DNA of 33,731 bases, taken from positions 1-33,731 of the forward strand of contig JAGXTA010000124.1 of assembly GCA_018333535.1 (NCBI GenBank), written 5' to 3'. This stretch comes from Deltaproteobacteria bacterium (GTDB lineage Bacteria; Desulfobacterota; BSN033; UBA1163). This document shows, piece by piece, positions 25,065-33,578 of the stretch (the first letter of the stretch is position 1; every line of letters starts with the position of its first letter). The notes beneath the pieces were generated by a model. The model was not told where the DNA came from, made no database searches, and was given only the letters and a program-made list of their open reading frames with translations. Both the position numbers and the translations under genes were made by a program.

Positions 25065-25547
25065 ATGGAGCTTAAGACGGAACGTATAGAGATCCCAGAA
25101 GGCTGTAATGTCATCTTTGGGCAGACCCACTTTGTTAAGACCGTGGAGGATCTCTTTGAGATCCTCATCGGAGCTGTTCCCGGCATTAAATTCGGGATCG
25201 GGTTCTGCGAGGCATCAGGGCATTGCCTTGTCCGGGGTGAGGGAAATGATGAAGCGCTCAAAGAGGCGGCCATGAAGAATGCCTTCAGAATTGGCGCCGG
25301 CCATAGTTTCATCATCCTTCTGAAAGATGCCTTCCCCATCAACATCCTCAATGCGGTGAAAATGTGTCAGGAGGTTTGCACCATCTACTGTGCCACGGCC
25401 AATCCTGTAGAGGTCATCTTGGCCCAGTCAGAACAGGGCAAAGGCGTGCTCGGCGTCATTGATGGCTCGTCTCCGAAAGGAATCGAAAAAGAGGACGGTG
25501 TGGCCTGGAGGAAGGAACTTCTGAGAAAATTTAAATACAAGTTGTGA
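25065..25547 (+). CDS. Adenosine-specific kinase family protein (DUF355)
   Basis: This 160-residue protein matches the DUF355/adenosine-specific kinase family, first known from hyperthermophilic archaea and also found in anaerobic bacteria. It contains the family's VIFGQTHFVKTVEDL and KFGIGFCEASGHCLVR segments, the AAMKNAFRIGAGHSF helix and the end VIDGSSPKGIEKEDGVAWRK. The family name comes from structural genomics and the physiological reaction is unsettled. AAAGGAGGAGAG lies before the ATG. It is the third gene of the run begun by the MerB-like gene, 72 bp after the YbaK gene. Confidence 0.85.
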   Translation: MELKTERIEIPEGCNVIFGQTHFVKTVEDLFEILIGAVPGIKFGIGFCEASGHCLVRGEGNDEALKEAAMKNAFRIGAGHSFIILLKDAFPINILNAVKMCQEVCTIYCATANPVEVILAQSEQGKGVLGVIDGSSPKGIEKEDGVAWRKELLRKFKYKL

Positions 25548-25659
25548 AGATAATACCGTATTTCCGATGCCTGGCACCAGACTCCTTAAGGGAAGAAAAT
25601 GCGAACCTGCCTTTTAGAGAATTCAATATTCCACCACTGAACGGCACATAGGAGACATG

Positions 25660-26607
25660 ATGGAGATTAAGTTTGAACCAAGGCCCATTTACCAAGCCCC
25701 AATAGCTGTCTTAAGACATCTCTATTATTACACAACCCAATATGGGTTATCAGTAAAGCAATTTACGGGAGCTCACTGGCGGTATTGGGAGGAGCTTCCC
25801 GAACGCCTTATCAAAGCAAGGGGAGACACTAAAACGCTCAATTCGATAATTTCGGAACTCAAAAAACTTGCCTCCGGATCAGAAGAAAGGCTCAAAAGAA
25901 GAAGAGCACAAATAAAAGAAGGGAAATGGGCTGAGAAGGAAATCGTGTTGGACGCACAATTGCTTTCTGTTCTCGGAGCACTCCCGGGCGAATTGCTTTC
26001 TTTGGGACTTAGGCATCTAACGGGGAATCCTAACATTCCCAGATCACTCCAGATCGTCGACCTTATTATGAAAAGCAACCAAGGTGAAGACACTGATTTT
26101 GTTGAACCAGATCTTTTGCTATTAGGAGGCAACCATCTTCTAATGGTAGAAGTAAAAACGCGGGGTGGAGCAGACAGCTCCCGCAGTTATCCACCCCATC
26201 AACTTCTAAATTATCTTCGCCTGGTATTAGAGTGTAAAAATTCTTGTGATGCCTCATCGCCAAGTGACTTCACACACTTGATGCTCATGCCGTCAACTGA
26301 CCCTAAGTGGTTGGAGAATCATTCGGAATGGGTTCTACAGAGCTGTGACGATGAAGGCAAGCTCAAAGTGAATCTATCAGCTCTAATAAACTCTGCAAGG
26401 AAAAAGCCCGGATACAACTGCCAACAACTCAAGCTTTTGGCGGTTGAGGTTCCTATCTATTATCGCTCCTGGGACCAACTGTATGAGGCATTCCGAATAG
26501 CTGCTGAGCAATTTGGTGACGAGCGAAACAATACGCATTGGGACAAAATAGTCCAAGAGATCGGAGTATTAAGCCAAAAAGCCGGGAAATACGCTCAAAA
26601 TAGATGA
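25660..26607 (+). CDS. Putative PD-(D/E)XK nuclease, accessory island
   Basis: This 315-residue protein has no family that I can name. The second ATG (25660) is chosen because GGAG ends 5 nt upstream. The middle carries a nuclease-like signature: PD at 150-151 (FVEPDLLLL), then E164-V-K166 (LLMVEVKTRG), the expected spacing of the PD-(D/E)XK fold. The N-terminal 130 residues are mostly helical. Its stop overlaps the next gene's start (ATGA), so they form one unit with the VRR-NUC-like gene, suggesting a two-part nuclease. Codon use is less GC-biased than in the core genes. Confidence 0.6.
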   Translation: MEIKFEPRPIYQAPIAVLRHLYYYTTQYGLSVKQFTGAHWRYWEELPERLIKARGDTKTLNSIISELKKLASGSEERLKRRRAQIKEGKWAEKEIVLDAQLLSVLGALPGELLSLGLRHLTGNPNIPRSLQIVDLIMKSNQGEDTDFVEPDLLLLGGNHLLMVEVKTRGGADSSRSYPPHQLLNYLRLVLECKNSCDASSPSDFTHLMLMPSTDPKWLENHSEWVLQSCDDEGKLKVNLSALINSARKKPGYNCQQLKLLAVEVPIYYRSWDQLYEAFRIAAEQFGDERNNTHWDKIVQEIGVLSQKAGKYAQNR

Positions 26608-27182
26608 AACACTTCGATTGGATGGCGGGGGTAGGCCTAACAATGGGCCAGTTGAAGGAAATAATATTCTATTATCCAAGTCAATGGGAAGAGTGTTTTC
26701 GGAGGAAAAAGCTGCTTGATCAATGGGTCGAGGAATTCCCCGAAGAATTCGACCTAACATCAGGCATGAGAGGTCATCGCTCTACAGACAGAGGCTTGTC
26801 CCTCCTTCCTCAGTATGCCCTTATGTATATTCTTCTGAAGGACCATGGTGTCCGATCTATTACTTGGTACAAAATTGCAAAGATAAAACCTGGTCGCGTG
26901 GACGCGCCAAAAATAGCAGCCCGCTGGGAGATAATGCGTAGGTGGATGGGAAGTGACCGATTCAACGCACTTCAGTCATCACTCGTTGCCAAGGGTTTTC
27001 GAGACATGAGAGGTGAACCTGACCTTTTCTGCTGGTACCCTACAACGGGTTGCTGGTTTTTCGCAGAAGCAAAAGGCAAGGGAGACTCAATCAAGCCAAT
27101 TCAGAGGAAGTGGTTCGACATCTGCTGGCAGACATTGGGGTACCATGTAGACATTAGGATCTATAGCTTGCTGCGGCGATAG
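26604..27182 (+). CDS. VRR-NUC-like nuclease domain protein, accessory island
   Basis: This 192-residue protein ends with a VRR-NUC-like signature: GEPDLF at 137-142, AEAKGKGD at 154-161, then Q167 and W170 (IQRKWFDICWQTLG). The family is a PD-(D/E)XK branch that includes phage and restriction nucleases and FAN1. The first 110 residues match nothing I know. It is translationally coupled to the preceding gene. An attC-like site starts 22 bp after its stop, so both could lie in one gene cassette. Confidence 0.7.
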   Translation: MKHFDWMAGVGLTMGQLKEIIFYYPSQWEECFRRKKLLDQWVEEFPEEFDLTSGMRGHRSTDRGLSLLPQYALMYILLKDHGVRSITWYKIAKIKPGRVDAPKIAARWEIMRRWMGSDRFNALQSSLVAKGFRDMRGEPDLFCWYPTTGCWFFAEAKGKGDSIKPIQRKWFDICWQTLGYHVDIRIYSLLRR

Positions 27183-27203
27183 AACTAAAAAGGCTAAGGG
27201 GCT

Positions 27204-27262
27204 GCGCAACCAAGCGGCCAGAGCGGACGGCGTATAGGCGCCGCTGACTTTGAACGTTTCGC
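27204..27262 (+). other. attC-like recombination site 1
   Basis: The 59-bp site has ends GCGCAAC (27204-27210) and GTTTCGC (27256-27262) that pair at 6 of 7 positions, as R'' and R' boxes do. It has an inner pair AGCGG/CCGCT with CTGAC after it, and AACGTT at the right. A 37-bp part (27222-27258) aligns without gaps to attC-like site 2 with 26 identities; differences cluster in the loop and spacer. The R' box departs from the GTTRRRY consensus. Confidence 0.55.
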
Positions 27263-27270
27263 CATAGAAT

Positions 27271-28233
27271 ATGAATCTATTCACTTCAACCCAGCGCATG
27301 GCCGAAGGGTCGGTAGAGGACCACCTAACCGAGTTTATTGCCGCATCTCTGACCCTAAGTCATTCTTTTCGGGATGGATTCGCAGAAATTCTGCTCGCCA
27401 ATTGTCCATTTGCTCCAATTACGGCAGTTGAAACACAGGTCAATTATCCACATGGATGTTGCCCTGATATGCGCCTAACCCTTTCGGATGGCAGGGTAAT
27501 ACTGTGCGAGAACAAAATTGAAGCAGTCGAAACTCCAGGAAAAGACCCTACCAGGGGTCAACTTGAACGATATTTGGAGCTACCAGTTGATGGCGTGGCC
27601 TATATTCGAGGTTCGTGGAAACCGCCCGCGCCGAAAGTCCTTGATCATCTGAAATATATCAAGCCAGTCAACAGAGAACATTTCCTATGGAGAGATTTCT
27701 ATACTCTACTGCAGGGTGATGTGTTTCTTGAATGGCTCAGACAAGGTTTCGAGGGCATGGGATACACTCCACCATTATCCTCAATCGGTGACCTTAGCGA
27801 CCCCAACAGGGACAAAAAGCTGGCCAATCAGAAGGAGTTTGCAAAGCTATGGTTGTTGACTCGCTCCAATCTAAAACAGATGGGGTGGCGCACGCAGACA
27901 GGATCAAGAATTGAGCTCTATCTTTACAACGATTCCAGCAATATGTCGCAACAAATTTTCATATCCCCTTATCTGGCAGAGAGATTTCTCGTCCGTGTTA
28001 CTCCACGCCCAGGTCGCCTACGGGATGTCTTCGATGCATTAAAGCCCGTATCAACGTCAATGTCTGTCCAACCAACAGTGGAGGTCCATAGAATCATGAG
28101 GAAAAACGGCCTCACTGAAGTTGTGGACATCCAGACATCGCTTTTCAATGTCCTTCGTAGTGCAAGCACAGCGGAGGAGATGGAACAAGCTTTGTGGAGT
28201 TTCGTAAGTGCATTTTTGAAGAAAATAGAATAG
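27271..28233 (+). CDS. Putative PD-(D/E)XK nuclease between two attC-like sites
   Basis: This 320-residue protein has a nuclease motif near its N-terminus: E17 (SVEDHLTEF), PD at 65-66 (CCPDMRLTL), E80-N-K82 (VILCENKIEA) and QLERYL at 97-102, the pattern of PD-(D/E)XK family members. The C-terminal 180 residues include a region rich in aromatic residues and could recognise a substrate; I do not recognise it. An ATG at 27298 is an alternative start, as no clear ribosome site precedes 27271. It begins 8 bp after attC-like site 1, and its stop lies inside site 2, the layout of an integron cassette. Confidence 0.65.
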   Translation: MNLFTSTQRMAEGSVEDHLTEFIAASLTLSHSFRDGFAEILLANCPFAPITAVETQVNYPHGCCPDMRLTLSDGRVILCENKIEAVETPGKDPTRGQLERYLELPVDGVAYIRGSWKPPAPKVLDHLKYIKPVNREHFLWRDFYTLLQGDVFLEWLRQGFEGMGYTPPLSSIGDLSDPNRDKKLANQKEFAKLWLLTRSNLKQMGWRTQTGSRIELYLYNDSSNMSQQIFISPYLAERFLVRVTPRPGRLRDVFDALKPVSTSMSVQPTVEVHRIMRKNGLTEVVDIQTSLFNVLRSASTAEEMEQALWSFVSAFLKKIE

Positions 28234-28293
28234 TGGCGGGCAAATCACTCCAGCGGATGTCTAATAGCCACCGCTGACCCAAATCGTTATTCT
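28227..28293 (+). other. attC-like recombination site 2
   Basis: The outer ends AGAATA (28227-28232) and TATTCT (28288-28293) pair. The inner CAGCGG and CCGCTG form a perfect 6-bp stem. The core 28252-28288 has the same length as in site 1 and keeps AGCGGA, ATAG, CCGCTGAC and CGTT. No integrase gene is in the window. Confidence 0.5.
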
Positions 28294-28413
28294 CGTTTTC
28301 ACCCGTAATCATCTAAACAGCCGTTTGCGGAACCGTCAAAGTTGTAAGAACCCAACTGTACAAGGTGCACCCCTTTTTATTCTCGTTAACAACATTTTAA
28401 TTACCATAGGACC

Positions 28414-28449
28414 AGTCCAGAACCGAGGTGAAGAGGAGATTTCTGGACT
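28414..28449. repeat. Perfect 9-bp inverted repeat upstream of the HTH gene
   Basis: AGTCCAGAA (28414-28422) and TTCTGGACT (28441-28449) flank 18 bp. It could be an operator or a hairpin; there is no T-run to mark a terminator. The rest of 28294-28500 holds nothing that I recognise. Confidence 0.4.
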
Positions 28450-28500
28450 ATCTCATTCTCGAAGGTTGACTTCCCTCAGCACAATTAGTAGACTTCACAT

Positions 28501-28742
28501 ATGGCAAGCAAGAAAACATACAGCCAAGCCGCCAGAGTCCAAGGAATCCTGAGAACCCTTGGAGCAAGGCAAGGAATCACCCCATCGGCGAATTAACTGA
28601 AGAATTTGGTGTCACAAGGAGAACCCTTTATCGGGATCTTAAGGCATTAGAGGAGGCAGGCTACCCCATCCTGTCGGAGGTAATTGATGGAACAACCTAC
28701 TGGAAACTTGAGGCAATACCCGCCCATCAAGTAAGAACATAA
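28501..28742 (+). pseudogene. Frameshifted HTH transcriptional regulator
   Basis: The frame from ATG 28501 (MASKKTYSQAARVQGILRTL) stops at TAA after GITPSAN. In the -1 frame the sequence continues as GELTEEFGVTRRTLYRDLKA, then LEEAGYPIL, to TAA 28740-28742. Joined, this is an about 80-residue DeoR/WYL-type winged helix-turn-helix protein without an effector domain. The break lies in a CCCC run near 28585, so a single C has probably been lost. It may be a natural mutation, a phase-variable run or an assembly error. The stop is directly before the ATG at 28743. Confidence 0.6.
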
Positions 28743-28745
28743 ATG

Positions 28746-28777
28746 TTGTTGACAAATCTGTCAACAAATAATAACAT
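28746..28777 (+). promoter_or_regulatory. Palindromic operator overlapping a promoter for the methyltransferase
   Basis: TTGTTGACA (28746-28754) and TGTCAACAA (28759-28767) form a perfect 9-bp inverted repeat with a 4-bp centre. A -35 box TTGACA (28749-28754) is inside it, and TAACAT (28772-28777) follows after 17 bp. The start of transcription would be near 28784, next to the ATG at 28785. This resembles the autoregulated promoters of restriction-modification controller (C) proteins. Confidence 0.65.
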
Positions 28778-28784
28778 TGGAAAC

Positions 28785-31274
28785 ATGAAGTTCGGCAATT
28801 ATATTCGTCGTTATAGACAAGACGCTGGTATATCGCTTCGAGAATTGGCGGAGATTGGTCAAATCAATCCGGCCTATCTTTCTCGTGTGGAACGTGGAAT
28901 CGTCCCACCCTCGGATGCATTCATACGTTCGGTTGCCGATGCTTTGAAGATAGATCCTGAGAGCCTATTTCTCCTGGCCGGGCGTGTGCCTGCAAATTGG
29001 CAAAAGGCTATATCTGACTCACCCTCCCGAATTGCCGAGACTTTCCGCAGCGTTCTCGATAGCTATGTTGCCGAACCGAAGAGTCCCTACGGCAGAACCC
29101 TACTTTCCTTTGGAGGGGTTCGGGCTATCGAAGATCCTGCTTTTCCATTTGAATACTTTAGTGACATCGCAGAACTTGAAAGCTGGCGGAAGGAGGTCTA
29201 CCGTCCCATTTATCACATCCACAAGTGGTGGGCCCAAAGGCTCGGCTCGGTCTTCCGGGCCATCATCATAGGCGCGTTCGCTCCCAAAGGGTCAAATGTC
29301 TTTGAAATGTTCTATCAGCCCGTGAGATTAACTGGAGCTGTTATCTTCGACCCCTTCATGGGAAGCGGCACCACCATCGGCGAAGCCCTCAAGCTTGGCG
29401 CTCGCTCTATTGGTCGTGACATCAACCCCGTATCCCATTTTATTGTGAAGAACGCCCTGGGTATCCATCCCCGCGAAAAAGTCATTGAGACCTTTCGAGC
29501 CATTGAACGAGACGTCGCCCCTGCTATTCGCCGCCTTTACCAGGCCCGTCTCCCCGAGGGAGGGATGGCAGATGTTCTCTATTATTTTTGGGTAAAGGTT
29601 GTTCCCTGCCCAAAGTGCGAGCGGATGGTGGACCTTTTCTCATCCTATGTATTTTCACAGCATGCCTACCCTGCCCGTAATCCAGAAGCGCATGCATTTT
29701 GTTTCAATTGTGGGGCTATCAATAAGATTCGTTACGACACTGAACTTTATAAATGTTCGGCTTGTGGCCTAGCCCAGAATCCACAGGTTGGACCTGCAAA
29801 GGGTGTGAACGCAGTTTGTCCGGGTTGTGGGCACAGCTTCCCAATTGCAAAAACTGTTCAGAAACACAAAGAGCCACCTGCACACCGCCTGTATGCAAAA
29901 ATGGTCATACGACCGAATGGCTCAAAGGAGTATCTGCCAATCGATGATTTTGATCTGCACCTATATCAAGAGGCTTCTCACACTCTCAGAAAACGGAAGA
30001 AGGCTTATCCTGTTGTCTCGATCGAAGAAGGCTATAACACCAATCAAGTCCTCAATTATTGCTATCAATACTGGCATCAAATGTTCAATGACCGTCAACT
30101 ACTTTGCTTAAGCCTTCTTGTAGACCGCATTCGGAAAATACCCGACCGGAGGTTGCGGGATCTTTTCACTTGCCTCTTCTCCGGTACTCTTGAATTCAAT
30201 AATATGTTCACTTCGTTCAAAGGAGAAGGCACTGGCGCCGTCCGCCACATGTTTTCTCACCACATCCTCAAGCCAGAGCGAACGCCTTTGGAGGCAAATC
30301 TTTGGGGGACGCCTAAGAGTTCTGGCGCTTTTTCCACACTCTTTGAAAGCCGTCTCCTCAGGGCTCTTGATTACTGTGAAAACCCCTTTGAAATCAGTTT
30401 AACAAACAACAATGGAAAGACCGCCGGGAAGAAGGTATATAGTCTCTCTTGTCCGTTGGGTACGGACATGGCAGAAACTTTTGATGAGTTCCAAGGAGGT
30501 AAGGAGTTCTACCTCTCTTGCGGTGATTCGGCAAAAACTGACTTTGCAACAGAAAGTGTAGACGCAGTTGTTACAGACCCTCCTTTTTTTGACAACGTGC
30601 ATTATTCACAGCTTGCCGATTTCTTTTATGTCTGGCAGCGCCATGTCCTCGGAGGGAATGGCAACCATAATGCCAAAAGCACTCGTTCTGAGGAAGAGGT
30701 TCAACAAAGTGATCCAACGATCTTCACCGAACGCCTTTATGGTGTATGGAAGGAATGCAATCGAGTTCTCCGGCGTGAGGGGCTTCTCATATTCACCTAC
30801 CATCATTCTCGAAATGAAGGGTGGCGTTCAGTGTTAGAAGCAATTGTCAGGGCCGGTTTTACAATCGCTGCGACTCATCCGATCAAGGCAGAGATGTCAG
30901 TGGCCAAGCCAAAGTTTCAAGCCAAGGAACCTATTGACCTGGACATAATTATTGTTTGCCGAAAACGAGAGGCCGCTTCAACTGAGGCGTCAGATTTCAA
31001 AAGTATCATTAGAAAAGCAACCCAGGAAGCTACCGAGCAGATCGCTCGCTTCAATGCATCAGGCAGGTCCTTAAGTCGGAACGATGTTTATGTAGTTTTA
31101 ATGTCCCAGGTCATCAAGTGGTTGTCCTTGCAACCGTCTCTCCATGAAAGCCTGAGCTTTCTCGACTCAAGCCATGCATCGATTGAAAGAGCTATTAGCG
31201 ATCTACATGGGAGGCAACGAATAGCCGAGCGGCCTCTCAGCAAGCAATCAAAACAACTCACCCTCTGGTGAACA
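28785..31274 (+). CDS. DNA methyltransferase fused to an N-terminal XRE-type regulator domain
   Basis: I choose ATG 28785 (828 residues): the frame is open from 28743, but a promoter lies in between. An XRE/Cro helix-turn-helix domain at about 2-67 (YIRRYRQDAGISLRELAEIG) precedes a large methyltransferase of the COG1743/DUF1156-like sort. Motifs are a KWWAQR element, the S-adenosylmethionine motif DPFMGSGTT (about 189-197) and the catalytic DPPFFDN (598-604), 400 residues later. Four CxxC pairs (about 275-348) form zinc ribbons. It probably methylates adenine or cytosine amino groups in a specific site, with the HTH domain controlling its own synthesis. The nearest partner is the convergent nuclease-like gene at 31459-32388. 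It ends TGGTGA; the stop is at 31269-31271. Confidence 0.85.
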
Positions 31275-31324
31275 CCGGACACCGTTTTTCATCTGTTAAA
31301 ATTTGCTTTTAAATAGTGTGATTA

Positions 31325-31463
31325 ATTAGTGTCTGTTTATAAATTGCCCCCTCAATCAGAATCGTCATTCCGGCGAAAGCCGGAATCCAGTCCTTTCAAG
31401 GCCTTCTGGATGCCGGATCAAGTCCGGCATGACGGAAGAAGACATTTATAAACAGATACTAAT
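31325..31463. mobile_element. 139-bp miniature element with IS-related terminal repeats
   Basis: The ends ATTAGTGTCTGTTTATAAA (31325-31343) and TTTATAAACAGATACTAAT (31445-31463) are 19-bp inverted repeats with one mismatch and match the IS end at 227-245. The interior is a large palindrome, GTCATTCCGGCGAAAGCCGG followed by its counterpart ending CCGGCATGACG, of a kind widespread in bacterial intergenic DNA. It has no coding capacity. Confidence 0.75.
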
Positions 31464-32388
31464 GAGGAGGTTGAAAATTCAATCGAAATCGACCACGGGG
31501 CTGTGTTTTTTCTGTTCTGGCAGGCAAAGGAAAAGGGTCCAAGAGTTCAAATTGTCTATGATCTTTAGGAATATCATCGGCAAGGCGATAACAATAAAAT
31601 GTGTTTGTACCCCCTTGCTGTATTGTTCTCTTTATTAATCCCACCTGTCGAAGTTGTGAAACGTTTTTCTCCAGATCATCTCTGGAATGAATCAAGGTAA
31701 CACTATGATCGAGCTGTAGGGTACTCAGTGGGTTTGAAAAAATCAGCATGGGGCGAGTACGATTAGCCCCGTTACCATAGGTTCCAAGACCAATCTCTTT
31801 AGCTCTTTCTCCAACAATCGATAAGTAGTAATTGAAGTCCTCGTTCAGAAGGTTGCCGTCACACAAAACCAAAGACGATAGCTGATATTTACCTGATTGA
31901 TTGCGAACTGCCTCTTGGCACACAAAAAGATAGAACCCACGAATGTCTAACACGGCCCCGCTTGAATCGTAAACGCGAACCGTGCCACAAGGTGGGGTAG
32001 TATTGTAATCCATACCTGATGGTCTGGCTATTGCGCCACTTTGGGTCCTCTCGAGCTTCTTTACCTCTATTGCCACAATATGTGTCAGGTTTGAAGACAA
32101 AGTTACTCTTGCAGCCCTCTTACAGACTTCCGGTCGTAGGACAACCAAGTCAGGGGTTATAAGAGGTCCAGGTGCTTTCACACAATCAACATCGGTGGGG
32201 AATTGATCTGAAAGCAGTCTGTGAATATATTCATCCAAGGGATCATCTTGAGTATTTCGCTTATCACGAAGGCGAAAGGGTCTTGGCTTTCCATTTTTTC
32301 CAAAGAAAGAACTTCGAAGGATCAGGAATGATTCCATTGTCAAATCAGTCATTTTCGACCTTTTGAGAATACGTAACATTTCAGACAT
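31459..32388 (-). CDS. Putative type II-like restriction endonuclease, PD-(D/E)XK
   Basis: This 309-residue protein has a nuclease signature: PD at 79-80 (LITPDLVVL) and E108-V-K110 (HIVAIEVKKLE), followed by the unusual segment SGMDYNTTPPCGTVRVYDS (about 124-142). The rest is not recognised. It is convergent with the methyltransferase gene, with only a miniature element between them, which suggests a restriction-modification pair; specificity cannot be read. The stop TAG is supplied by the miniature element's end (31459-31461), so the original C-terminus may be altered. The start is ATG 32388, with AAGG upstream. Confidence 0.65.
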   Translation of the reverse strand: MSEMLRILKRSKMTDLTMESFLILRSSFFGKNGKPRPFRLRDKRNTQDDPLDEYIHRLLSDQFPTDVDCVKAPGPLITPDLVVLRPEVCKRAARVTLSSNLTHIVAIEVKKLERTQSGAIARPSGMDYNTTPPCGTVRVYDSSGAVLDIRGFYLFVCQEAVRNQSGKYQLSSLVLCDGNLLNEDFNYYLSIVGERAKEIGLGTYGNGANRTRPMLIFSNPLSTLQLDHSVTLIHSRDDLEKNVSQLRQVGLIKRTIQQGGTNTFYCYRLADDIPKDHRQFELLDPFPLPARTEKTQPRGRFRLNFQPPH

Positions 32389-32442
32389 CAATAACCTTTT
32401 TCAACAATTAGAACAAATAATTGCTGGAATCACCGATGGAGA

Positions 32443-33435
32443 TTAGCTTCCGTTTTTCACCAGACATTCCAGGGCCGTGATATATTCCTCGGTCATGCAG
32501 GTGGGGATTCGATGTTTCTGTAAGCATTCAAAGCATTTGCTGGGTTCGTAGAGAGGCGTGCTCACATATTTCTCTCCGCCATCCGGAAAGACGGTGACCA
32601 TTACGCCACGATCCAACTCCATTGCCTTCTGCAAGGTCCCCCACATGGCCGCACCGGAGCTGATTCCGCAGAAGATTCCCTCGCGGATGGTGAGGGCCCT
32701 TGCCATCTCGAAGGCATCTTCATCCGTCACATTGATCTTCTCGTCCAGTCGATTGGGATCATAAATCTCGGGGACATACTGGGAATCGAGGTTCTTTAAT
32801 CCTTGAATCTTCGAATTGGGATAGGGTTCCACGCCGACGATCTTGATGCCGGGATTATATTCCTTGAGCCTTTTGGAAACACCCATCAGAGTTCCGGTTG
32901 TCCCCAGGCCTGCGACAAACATCTTGACCTTCCCTTTTGTCGCTTTCCAGATCTCTTCGCCCGTTGTCTCATAATGGGCGAGCACATTATACTTATTCTC
33001 GAACTGATGGGGCATATAATATTTTGGGCCCTGCGCCATCTCTTCGGCCAAATCAATCGCCCCATCCATCCCCTTCGGGCCTGGACTTAAGATGATCTTT
33101 GCCCCAAAAGCAGTGATGATCTTTCGTCTTTCGATGCTCATTGTCTCCGGCATCACCAATTCCAATCGATATCTCTTCACAGCGCAGACCATTGCCAGAG
33201 CAATGCCCGTATTCCCACTGGTAGGTTCGATAACGATCTTATCTTTTGTAAGGAGACCTTCCCTCTCTCCATATTCGATCATATACTTTGCGATCCGGTC
33301 TTTGACAGAACCCGCCGGGTTATACCGTTCCAGCTTCGCATAGACCTTCACTTTTTTGTTGGGAACGATATGGTTGATCTTCACCAAAGGAGTGTACCCA
33401 ACCAAATCGACCATATCTTTGGCTACCCGATACAT
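32443..33435 (-). CDS. Cysteine synthase family protein (PLP-dependent)
   Basis: This 330-residue enzyme of the CysK/CBS fold makes cysteine from O-acetylserine or a related substrate and sulfide. K45 in NPAGSVKDR holds pyridoxal phosphate, TSGNTG is at 72-77, and GLGTTGT is the phosphate-binding glycine loop. I choose the ATG at 33435 (AAGGAGG upstream) over the longer frame. The C-terminal tail is unusual: CxxC at 301-304 plus C313 and C324, with CFECLQKHRIPTC. Such a tail could bind a metal or sense redox state. It lies just outside the accessory island. Confidence 0.88.
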   Translation of the reverse strand: MYRVAKDMVDLVGYTPLVKINHIVPNKKVKVYAKLERYNPAGSVKDRIAKYMIEYGEREGLLTKDKIVIEPTSGNTGIALAMVCAVKRYRLELVMPETMSIERRKIITAFGAKIILSPGPKGMDGAIDLAEEMAQGPKYYMPHQFENKYNVLAHYETTGEEIWKATKGKVKMFVAGLGTTGTLMGVSKRLKEYNPGIKIVGVEPYPNSKIQGLKNLDSQYVPEIYDPNRLDEKINVTDEDAFEMARALTIREGIFCGISSGAAMWGTLQKAMELDRGVMVTVFPDGGEKYVSTPLYEPSKCFECLQKHRIPTCMTEEYITALECLVKNGS

Positions 33436-33578
33436 TGTTATTTCCGCCTCCTTAAAATAAAAGTCTACGGTCAAATGGTCAGGGTAAAGATGCCGGTTTG
33501 GTTAAGGGGTTATGTTGTTGGTCTTTAAATCATAACCCATTGACCTAACCTAAACGGGCCTCCTTACCTTAACCCAAA

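Noticed and set aside
28743-28784. 14-residue extension of the methyltransferase (MLLTNLSTNNNIGN)
   Set aside because: It would translate the operator-promoter and has no ribosome site.
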